In this document: positions 56,767-64,000 of the stretch, in pieces
How positions within the stretch are numbered: the stretch's first letter is position 1
Layout: every line of letters starts with the position of its first letter
Assembly: GCA_963932145.1 (NCBI GenBank)
Contig: OZ010571.1
Coordinates: 153,867,598-153,931,597, forward strand
Reading direction: 5' to 3'
Length of the DNA: 64,000 bases
From: Acanthosepion lycidas
Lineage: Eukaryota > Mollusca > Cephalopoda > Sepiida > Sepiidae
Notes under the pieces: model-generated
What the model saw: only the letters and a program-made list of their open reading frames with translations
What the model was told of the DNA's origin: nothing
Database searches by the model: none
Made by a program: the position numbers and the translations under genes

Positions 56767-56819
56767 TTATTAAAAAAAAATGACAAATTCATCGAGTCGA
56801 GAAGAAACCTCAACAGAAT

Positions 56820-56867
56820 GCACTGAAGAGCCGTTTCGTCCTATATTTGGGACTCATCCGCAGTGCG
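56820..56867 (-). ncRNA. Hammerhead ribozyme motif A3 (minus)
   Basis: GCACTG, core CGGATGA (U4 changed to G), perfect stem II GTCC/GGAC with loop CAAATATA, GAAA, a CGGCTCTT stem III region and CAGTGC pairing GCACTG perfectly as stem I. The core change probably inactivates it. Confidence 0.75.
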
Positions 56868-57072
56868 AGGTTACTACCGAGAATTAAAACCCGGATAGTT
56901 ACGTTATTAGGCAAACGTCATACCAACTATTCCAACAGAGGAAGGGATGGAAAATCACACTCGATATAGCGTTTTATATACACAGCGTATATATATTTAT
57001 ATATTTATATTTATAGCGTATGACGTTTGCCTGATATCGTAACTATCCCGGTTTCAATTCTCGGTAGTGGAT

Positions 57073-57121
57073 GTGCACTGCTGATGAGTCCCAAATATAG
57101 AATGAAACGGCCATCCAGTAC
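57073..57121 (+). ncRNA. Hammerhead ribozyme motif A4 (plus)
   Basis: GTGCACTG, perfect core CTGATGA (57081-57087), stem II 5' strand GTCC facing a degraded GAAT, GAAA, stem III ACGGCCAT, ATC cleavage triplet, then CAGTAC pairing the ACTG side of stem I. Only stem II is weak. Confidence 0.78.
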
Positions 57122-57200
57122 TTTCTGCATTATGTTGAGGTTTCTTCTAGACTCGATGAATTACTTAATTATAATTATCTCAAATCCTCATAATTTCTAT

Positions 57201-57201
<1 letters not shown>

Positions 57202-57286
<85 letters not shown>
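57202..57286. repeat. (CA)n(TA)n(TG)n microsatellite
   Basis: Short CA run, TA run, long TG run. Confidence 0.95.
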
Positions 57287-57289
<3 letters not shown>

Positions 57290-57390
57290 ATATATAGAAA
57301 ATAGGAAAGAACTGGTTAGGTAAACAATCCAAAGTTCTTTAGTATTTTTGTTATTATTTTAAAAAAATATTGCTCGATACAAAAGTAGAG

Positions 57391-58030
57391 CATAAATATA
57401 ATTATTTATTTAAAAATATGATTCCAACACGCTACATAAGAGGTCTCATGTTTCAAAACAAGAGCCGAAAACTTCAATATAATTATTTGAATTAAATTGA
57501 ATTAAAGTAAGCTCTAATAAATAGTTTTAATACCCTACAAAAAAAGGTAACCCTTTATAAAGTCGTCAAAAAACAAATGTTACGGCAGTTTTTATATACA
57601 CAAAACCCTTTCATAAAGAAATAAAATAAAAAAATAAATAAATCTCCATACACAGGTAAACCAGACTAGGCGAAAACATCTTCCGTTTTAAATTTAGACA
57701 CCCCCACCTTACCCTGACTTGACATCTATGAATGTAACTCTATACTGATACAAATTATTAACACCCAACACCCCACCCTATTTAAACAATCGCCCTGGCT
57801 GTTACCATGGAAATTTTGATTTCAATTATGAATATGCTATTAAAACACGTAAATTTCAGAAATAAGTTATTCAAAAAAAAATATATATATATATAATAAT
57901 TTCGCTTGTAGATGGGACAGAGCTTACTTTAATTCAATTTAATTCAAATAATTATATTAAAGTTTTCGGCTCTTGTTTTGAAACATGAGACCTCTTATGT
58001 AGCGTGTTGGAATCATGTTTTTAAATAAAT

Positions 58031-58034
<4 letters not shown>
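57391..58034. repeat. Near-perfect foldback, arms about 120 bp
   Basis: Left arm 57391-57515 and right arm 57916-58034 are reverse complements with only two or three mismatches (AACACGCTACATAAGAGGTC and CAAAACAAGAGCCGAAAACT are shared blocks). The spacer of about 400 bp is AT-rich and non-coding, with a few C-runs at 57700-57780. No TIR signature or target duplication was recognised. Confidence 0.92.

Positions 58035-58092
<58 letters not shown>
58034..58092. repeat. (TA)n microsatellite
   Basis: TA run directly at the end of the foldback's right arm. Confidence 0.95.
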
Positions 58093-58095
<3 letters not shown>

Positions 58096-58359
58096 GTATA
58101 TATACAGACATATTTCATTGAATGATATAGACATATTGTGTCTACTTATTTTTATACTTTCTAGTTGCCTTATCTGTATCTCGATAAAATTCATCAAGGA
58201 AGGCGCCGTATTTTTTTTTCTAATCTAAGTACTTTCGATTTTTCCAAGATCATCTTTAGGGGTAAATTACAAAGACAAACACATTGTAACGGTGATAAAA
58301 TTCTCATTCCATTGTGATGGTGATATAAAATACACACACACACACACACACACATATAC

Positions 58360-58417
<58 letters not shown>

Positions 58418-58690
58418 TAGCGTTGATTGTGTTTGGCCTACAATAGGCCGACCGACCAGTATATTACCGAAGGATAAGTCTTTTGAAGTAAGCAGTCTTT
58501 ATAAATTAAACGATCTGTATTAAGAATTAGATCAATATAGTAATTAATATAGTATATCAATATAGTAAGAATTAGACCAATATAGCAAATAAATTGAAAT
58601 AAAAATTTCAGTAACTTATCTCTCGATTTTAAGTTTTGGCGAATGTAATTCGTTCATCGGAGGTTAGATAAATCAGCTCAATAAATAAAT
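58093..58690. other. AT-rich with microsatellite, no gene
   Basis: Contains (CA)n(TA)n at 58332-58413 and a short imperfect tandem phrase (AATATAGTAA..TTAGA.CAATATAG) at 58530-58582. Confidence 0.5.
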
Positions 58691-58693
<3 letters not shown>

Positions 58694-58739
<46 letters not shown>

Positions 58740-58772
58740 TAGATAGATAGATAGATAGATATATAGATATAT
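58694..58772. repeat. (TA)n(GATA)n microsatellite
   Basis: It marks the 5' breakpoint of the gypsy element. Confidence 0.95.
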
Positions 58773-58779
58773 GCAGCAG

Positions 58780-59235
58780 TCGTGAATCGAGAATGTGAAA
58801 AATTCAAGTTAAATGAATTAACTCCTGATTTATTTAAATGCTTGATATTTGTACATGGTTTAACTTCTAATAAAGAGGCGGAGATAAGATCCATGATACT
58901 TGCTAAATTAGAAATGGATCCCAAATTAACTCTCCAGAAAATAGCAGAAGAATGTCAACGTACTGTGAATTTGAAACTCGATAACGCAAGGATTGAGGAA
59001 AAAGACAGTTCACAGGTACACAGTGTCCAACTATCTAAGAGAAAAAACTACAAACGTTTTTCAACTACTAACAGAACAGGTAAAAAACGGTAAACCCCCT
59101 TCAGTACCTCATACTTGCCTCGGTTATGGAGGTAAGCATTTTAAAAGTGATTGTTTTTGCAAGAACAAAAAATGCTACGAATGTGGGAGATTAGGACACA
59201 ATAGTATGTGTTGCAGATACAAGAAATGGAGGTAA
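58780..59235 (+). pseudogene. Ty3/gypsy Gag C-terminal part with zinc knuckle
   Basis: Starts inside Gag (VNRECEKFKLNELTPDLFKC) and continues with CLIFVHGLTSNKEAEIRSMI and LTLQKIAEECQRTVNLK, typical of gypsy capsid ends. After a frameshift near 59080 it reads CLGYGGKHFKSDC, a damaged first zinc knuckle (second Cys replaced by Tyr), then CYECGRLGHNSMCC, an intact CX2CX4HX4C knuckle. Gag would package the element RNA. The 5' LTR and N-terminal Gag are missing, replaced by a microsatellite. Confidence 0.85.
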
Positions 59236-59274
59236 AATAAAACGTATGTGAGCATGATAAATACATGGAGTAGC

Positions 59275-59750
59275 GATGAGAAGCCTACAAGGAAAATTAA
59301 CAAGACATCTCAAAAGAGGGAAAAATTGCCTATCTACAAGTATTAGTAGACGAAGACTGCTCAAAACTATTAACAATTAACACTCATAGAGAATTATACA
59401 AATTCAACCGACTTCCCTTCGGTATAAAGGTAGCACCAAGTATATTCCAACAGATTATGGATACCATGATTACCGGTGCTCAAGCATATTTAAACGACGT
59501 ACTTATTAAAAGACGAAAAACAACATACGCAGATGTAAAAAAAAAAAAGTATTTGAGAGAATTAAGGAATATGGATTTAAGATTAGTGAAGGAAAATGTG
59601 AATTGTTTATGTCCAGAATTAAATATCTAGGACAAATTATCGATGAAAACAGTAGACGACTGGATTCTTCAAGAGCGAGCGCAAAAAAGTCATTTCCGCT
59701 TCAACAAATGTAACAATGTTACAAGCATTTTTAGAGTTTGCTAATTACTA
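59275..59750 (+). pseudogene. Ty3/gypsy reverse transcriptase, 5' part
   Basis: Frames read LQVLVDEDCSKLLTINTHRE, LYKFNRLPFGIKVAPSIFQQ, IMDTMI, then AYLNDVLI in place of the YxDD box (one Asp is now Asn), followed by FKISEGKCELFMSRIKYLGQ and the ALQAFLEFANYYD equivalent at 59715-59750. The protease and the start of RT are deleted between 59235 and 59275. The coding sequence is then interrupted by the (TA)n-bounded unit and resumes at 60190. Confidence 0.88.
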
Positions 59751-59812
<62 letters not shown>

Positions 59813-60143
59813 CTAGGTCCCACTCTACATTTCACCTCAAGGTTCTAGAATCCTTGTATATCAGATCCCGTGAGCCTTCCCTTTGTAAACAGAGGGAATG
59901 CTTACTGGGTCTGAATGTTATTGAACTATAGTTTCTTGAAATTCATTTTTTTTTTTTTTTTATTTTCTTTCCATTCCATTCGTTAATTTAATTTACACGC
60001 TTTTATATTGTTATTCCCAGAAAAATAAACTTGATAAGTCCTCGGACGAAACCGGTCGTTTTTTTTAACTTTTTTTAAAAGATTTCTTATAAATTTTGCC
60101 TTTTCCGAGCTATTATTAAATTCTGTACCAAAAAAAACTTATT

Positions 60144-60190
<47 letters not shown>
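59751..60190. mobile_element. (TA)n-bounded ribozyme unit inserted in gypsy RT
   Basis: Gypsy coding sequence stops at ...CTAATTACTATGA and resumes with TGCACAAATTAAGAGCACC (MHKLRAP of the RT connection). Between them lie a TA tract (59752-59805), a unit of about 340 bp with no open frame, and a second TA tract (60147-60190). The unit holds poly-T (59947-59961) and a hammerhead-like motif at 60021-60067. Because gypsy supplies the empty-site reference, both TA tracts belong to the insertion or grew from its edges. Confidence 0.82.
60021..60067 (+). ncRNA. Hammerhead-like motif E with U3/A8 core
   Basis: AAAC, TTGATAA, stem II GTCC..GGAC (perfect), GAAA, stem III ACCGGT, cleavable C (GGTC), then GTTTTTTT pairing the A-rich stem I strand. 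The core differs from CUGAUGA at positions 3 and 8 together (C3 to U, G8 to A), which keeps a Watson-Crick 3-8 pair. Confidence 0.55.
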
Positions 60191-60195
<5 letters not shown>

Positions 60196-60755
60196 AATTA
60201 AGAGCACCCAAGAATAACCTGATGAAGAAAGAGGTGAAATGGAATTGGACAGATAAATGTCAAAATGATTTTGAAGAGATCAAGGAAGTCTTAACATCAG
60301 ATTTGTCACCAGCTCATTTTGATCCTAAATTAGAGATTGTGGTTGCATCAGATGCAAATGTTTTAGGTATCGGAGCAGTGATATTACACAAATAAGAGGA
60401 CAGAACAACTAAACCAATAGCTCATACTTCAAGATGATTGATTGCAGCTGAAAGAAGCTACAGCCAGATAGAAAAGAGAAAGCATTGGCCATCATATTTG
60501 CCATGAAAAAGTTTCACAAATTCATACATGGTAGAGAATGCATACTACAGACAGACCATCAAAAGGGTGTTCCCACACATATAGCAAATAGACTGCAGCG
60601 CTGGGGAACTATCCTATTGAACTATAATTATAAAATGGAATTTCTACCATCCAAAAAATTAAGTCATGCAGATGGATTGTCTAGACTAATACCAAGATTC
60701 TGTGAACCACTTGAGGACACAGTAATTGCAGCGATAAGGGCCAAAAATTAAATTA
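60191..60755 (+). pseudogene. Ty3/gypsy RT connection and RNase H
   Basis: First frame: MHKLRAPKNNLMKKEVKWNW, CQNDFEEIKEVLTSDLSPAH, FDPKLEIVVASDANVLGIGA, which is the RT/RNase H connection and the first catalytic Asp of RNase H (SDA). After a stop at 60395 and a shift come an AERSYSQIEKE-like block, ALAIIFAMKKFHKFIHGREC, LQTDHQ (second acidic site), a short deletion before KGVPTHIANRLQRWG, and MEFLPSKKLSHADGLSRLIP, which carries the terminal HADGLSR motif. RNase H would remove RNA from the RNA-DNA hybrid during reverse transcription. Confidence 0.9.
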
Positions 60756-60924
60756 ATAACGTATTATGCAATACTGTAAGAGAACTTCCTATAACATTGG
60801 AGGAAGTAAAAATTAAGGAGGAAAAGACAACTTTATAATGAAAATGAAGGAAAAATTAAGATCTAAAGGAAAAAAATATTAGTGGAAATAATGCATTTTC
60901 ATTATGTAATGATGTACTTATATA

Positions 60925-61860
60925 CGCAGAAAGAATTGTGATACTAGCATCGTTGCAAAAACGTATACTAAAGGAATTTCACATAGGGCATCCAGGAATT
61001 TCTAGAATTAAATCCTTAATGAAATGTTATACTTACTGGCCAAAAACGGATCAAGATATCGAAAATTTAGTGAAATCATGGAGAGGTTGCGCTCTGGCAG
61101 GGAAGTCACTGCCTATTAATATTAAACCTTGGCCAAAAACCGATATGCCATCGTCCAGAATACATATAGACTTTGCAAGATCGTTAAACGGAACATACTA
61201 TTTAGTGGTAGTTGATAGTTACACTAAATGGTCAAACATATTAAAGTGTAGAAGATCTACTACTGCGGTAACGATAAATTTCCTACACAAGATTTTTGCA
61301 GGGTTCGGTATTCCTGACTCTATCATTTCAGATAACGGGACTCAATTCACGTCTATTAAATTTAAGCTTTTTTTTTTTTTTTTTTGCAAATCATTAGCAA
61401 TAGAACATATTACACCTCCCCCTTATCATCCAAGACCAAACGAACAAACGGAAACGGTTTGTCGATACGTTTAAAGGGGCACTAAAAAGCCGGAGGGAGA
61501 GGAGTCAGGTAAAGAAATGCTACAACAATTTTCGAGTATTTAAAAAATAACACCAAACCCGAACACCATGTCCGGAATGTCGCCTGCAGAGTTGATATTC
61601 ACCAGGAAGATTACATCCGTTTTTAATAAATTACTACCAGAACGGAAGACGAGAACATCAAGGAATCAAAATAATATAAATAAATATAGTTGGTGATAAA
61701 GTGTTTTTTTTTAAAAGTACCAACGTGGAAAAAAATTCTGGAAAGATGGCGTTATTAAAAAACGGATTGGAAAAATGACATCCATGGTACAGGGACAAAG
61801 GTGGAAACATAAGCGACACCTTAATCAGTTAAAAACGGAGATTCACTGATTTAGTAAAAG
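60925..61860 (+). pseudogene. Ty3/gypsy integrase
   Basis: FHIGHPGISRIKSLMKCYTY with WP and VKSWRGCALA forms the HHCC zinc domain, but the first Cys of the CxxC pair is Trp. The core has RIHIDFARSLNGTYYLVVVD (first Asp), ISDNGTQF (second Asp) and, after a poly-T of about 17 (61367-61384), YHPRPNEQTE where the catalytic Glu follows. The frame then shifts. Later pieces include MSGMSPAELIFTRKITS (61568-61620), a GDKVFF barrel motif (61690), FWKDGVIKKRIGKM, and a RFTDLVK end. It would join the element DNA to the host genome. Inactive. Confidence 0.9.
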
Positions 61861-61864
61861 TCCA

Positions 61865-62026
61865 CGAAAAGAGGTACCGATGGAAATATTTTATGACACG
61901 TTTGACGTACCCACGCCACCAGAAATTAGTGAACCAAGGAGATACAGTAAAAGAAAAAGAACAGCAACGGAATATTTGAATATTGAACCGAAGCTGAAGA
62001 AATATAGACTCCAAAGGAGGGGGAGG
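61865..62026 (+). pseudogene. Ty3/gypsy Pol C-terminal tail and polypurine tract
   Basis: VPMEIFYDTFDVPTPPEISE and RRYSKRKRTATEYLNIEPK form the basic tail that ends gypsy Pol. A polypurine tract AAAGGAGGGGGAGG at 62013-62026, the primer for plus-strand DNA synthesis, is followed at once by TGTTAT, the LTR start. Confidence 0.85.
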
Positions 62027-62510
62027 TGTTATATAGGAATAAAGTGTCACTGCCGACACTTGAGTTTGAACATAGATCGCCAGTGACAAAACACAAGCGA
62101 TCCCATTATTGAATTAAGTAGATCACGTGACCATAGAGGAAACGCATATATGTAGGATGTAGCTGATGACTAACAATCGCATTTCTATTCTATCCTCTAT
62201 TACTATTTGGATCGCCATTTCTACTCTATCCTCTATTACTATTCGGATCACTATTTCTACTCTATCCTCTATTACTATACGGACCGCTATTCTCTACTCT
62301 ATTCACTATACTATTTCTCTACTCGGATCACTATACGAATTACTATTCGAGCGAGTATTATCGAGCAAGTACTACTAGTGCGAGTGATATTCAAAGATGT
62401 CTGACACCAGTATTGTTCAACAGTGTACTATAGTTGTATCTGCGATTACAAAGTCTCTGCTAAAACGAGCATTACGAAAGTGACAACGAGTATTCGTTGG
62501 CATTACAAAA
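62027..62510 (+). mobile_element. Ty3/gypsy 3' LTR (end not fixed)
   Basis: Begins TGTTATATAGGAATAAAG right after the polypurine tract. It holds an E-box-like CACGTGACC (62125-62133) and a 36-bp minisatellite (62181-62345). The 3' end merges with Penelope-like coding sequence near 62515; no CA/target duplication could be fixed and no 5' LTR is present for comparison. Confidence 0.7.
62181..62345 (+). repeat. 36-bp minisatellite inside the LTR
   Basis: About four units of TTTCTA.TCTATCCTCTATTACTAT.CGGATC..., three in exact 36-bp register (12 codons in any frame) and then a degenerated part. Confidence 0.88.
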
Positions 62511-62514
62511 GATA

Positions 62515-63720
62515 GTATAGACCTAACCTTGAACAACAACACTTTTGAATTTGGCAACAAAAACAATATCCAAACCCTAGGTACTGCAATGGGAATGAAA
62601 ATGGCACCAACATATGCCAGCCTAACCTTAGCTTACCTAGAGGAAAACCTCTATGAAAAGATAGAATAAATATATGGGGAAAATATAAAAATAAACTTCA
62701 CTAAATCTTGGAAGCGATACTTAGATGATTGCTTCATCTTCTGGAATTCCTCATGGGGCAATATTAACTAATTACACAATCTACTCCAAAGCTTACACCC
62801 GAAGATCAAATTCATCCCAAAATATAATTTTAACGAACTGCCATTCTTAGATATACTTATCAGAAATAAAAATAACCACATTATCACAGATATCTACCAC
62901 AAACCTACAGACACCCAACAATATCTTCATTTCAAGAGCCATTACCCCAAAGGCTGTCTGAAACCCATCCCCTATTCTCTAACACGTAGGGTTTGTACTA
63001 TAGTGGCCGACAATCAACTTCAAAAAACCTGCCTAGAAGAATTAAATAAAATTCTAAAAAGTGTGGTTACCCCACACCACTAATAAAAAAAGGTTTTGAA
63101 CTTGCAGAAAAAATAATTTTAGACCAACTATGAAACCCAGAGAAACTCAACAACGAACAAACATACAAGAACAATCAAGAATTATTTATAGAAATAACAA
63201 TAAATCTACACCTACTTAACAAGAATGATAAAATAAAAAACATACTAAAAACAACCAAAATAATTAAAAGCAGACGCCAATCAAGAAAACTAACACACAT
63301 ATTAATTATCTTCATCCAAATTTAGTCAACACTCAATACAAGGGGTCACAAAATGCAACAAGATGTGGAGTTTGTGATATCATTATAGAAGGAAACTCTA
63401 CACTTTTGAAAACCCCACAACATCATTCACAATAAAGAAAAACTGCAACTCCAAAAATATGATTTATGCACTCAAGTGCACAAAATGCAACAAATCCTAT
63501 ATGAATATCACCCAAGTACGAAACAACAGAATTGCCCTTCACAAAAGAAACATTAAATTACTAGACAACAGGAAACTCTTTGTGTGACAACACATCCGCA
63601 AATGCAACAAAGATAAATTTAAAATTATGGCAACATATAAAAACAGGCAATCAATATTACCTACAAATACAAGAAAAAAACTTCATAGACAAATTTAAAC
63701 CCGCATTAAACAAATCATAA
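62515..63720 (+). pseudogene. Penelope-like element: RT palm to GIY-YIG end
   Basis: Frames read DLTLNNNTFEFGNKNNIQTL, GTAMGMKMAPTYASLTLAYL, EENLYEKIE, then FTKSWKRYLDDCFIFWNSS (YLDD catalytic box at about 62718-62730 with both Asp), LPFLDILIRN, TDIYHKPTDTQQYLHFKSHY, PKGCLKPIPYSLTRRVCTI (RT thumb), GFELAEKII, and IKSRRQSRKL. The C-terminus has CGVCDIIIEG (63375), KNMIYALKCTKCNKSYMNIT (about 63450-63512; GIY-YIG start, with YIG changed to YMN) and RNNRIALHKRNIKLLDNRKL. Internal stops at 62668, 62770 and later. Its missing 5' half has a relative at 15040-15790. Confidence 0.88.
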
Positions 63721-64000
63721 TATCACACACATAAACACACACCATACACACATATTAATCAAACATACTAGTCGAAGCACACACACACACACACACACAC
63801 ACACAATTCAAATTACATATAGTTACTGTATGGCTTTCTTTATAATAATAGATACTAGATATGTTTGGAGAATGAATATATACACACATACTGGCAAAAA
63901 CAAACACATTAGACGGACCACACGCACGCACAGACACATACACACAGAGAAGAACCATACACACCATATAAACTGTGTGTATATATATATATGCTATTTC
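63721..64000. repeat. CA-rich flank with (CA)n microsatellite
   Basis: CACATA/ACACAC mixtures, with a pure (CA)n run at about 63778-63804 and further CA tracts to 63965. Directly follows the Penelope-like 3' end. Confidence 0.85.

Larger units (their letters stand above)
56767..57200. mobile_element. Type A hammerhead repeat, inverted pair (A3/A4)
   Basis: Left arm 56780-56930 and right arm 57014-57195 are diverged reverse complements containing the ribozyme, GAGAATT.AAACCCGG, GTATGACGTTTGCC and TTTCTTCTAGACTCGATGAAT. The arrangement is the same as at 33820-34143. Outer edges are microsatellites on both sides. Confidence 0.78.

Noticed and set aside
60217..60243. CTGATGAAG...GAAA in gypsy
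   Set aside because: Part of well-read RT coding sequence (LMKKEVKWNW) with no stem pairing.
62163..62182. GCTGATGA in the gypsy LTR
   Set aside because: No GAAA with stem II follows.

Overview
The window looks like repeat-dominated, AT-rich animal DNA. I infer a mollusc, most likely a coleoid cephalopod such as an octopus. The reasons are the mix of degenerate LINEs, Penelope-like elements, tRNA-headed SINEs, Tc1/mariner elements and very many (TA)n microsatellites, with only two exon-like host segments in 64 kb. No species can be fixed from the sequence alone. No prokaryotic operons, CRISPR arrays, rRNA genes or intact tRNA genes were seen.

Layout. 0-9 kb: AT-rich DNA with a dispersed repeat, a possible solo LTR, a LINE 3' end and a SINE. 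9-21 kb: palindromic Penelope-type repeats, two copies of one LINE family (LINE-A) and one of another (LINE-B), a piggyBac-type MITE inside LINE-A, a GC-rich exon-like segment on the minus strand, a Penelope reverse-transcriptase half, and a nearly complete 1,555-bp Tc1-type transposon that split a LINE. 21-31 kb: microsatellites, a mariner transposase fragment, a tail-to-tail pair of LINE-C ends, a hammerhead-ribozyme repeat cluster, a minus-strand LINE-A and a SINE. 32-45 kb: LINE-C, a ribozyme repeat pair, GIY-YIG/Penelope remnants, a Tc1 fragment, one 588-bp open exon-like segment at 37766-38353, more SINE and LINE pieces, and a MADE1-like mariner MITE. 45-58 kb: more (TA)n-bounded ribozyme repeats, a SINE carrying a hammerhead motif, a second ribozyme pair and a near-perfect foldback. 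58-64 kb: a broken Ty3/gypsy retrotransposon (Gag, RT, RNase H, integrase, PPT, 3' LTR start) interrupted by a (TA)n-bounded ribozyme unit, then a Penelope RT plus GIY-YIG 3' half.

Most interesting signal. At least twelve places read as hammerhead-type self-cleaving ribozymes: a CUGANGA-like core, stem II, GAAA, a tiny stem III and usually UH, with stem I pairing. They fall into several sequence families that differ in stem II. The units lie next to or between (TA)n or related microsatellites, and several sit in inverted pairs. One unit interrupts gypsy coding sequence and so shows its own edges. Penelope-like elements, the known host context for such ribozymes in animals, are present as at least four fragments. 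Ribozyme folding is inferred by eye from pairing, not computed.

Almost every protein-coding trace is a pseudogene of a mobile element. The two exon-like segments (13485-13720 minus and 37766-38353 plus) are the only candidates for host genes, and neither was recognised.
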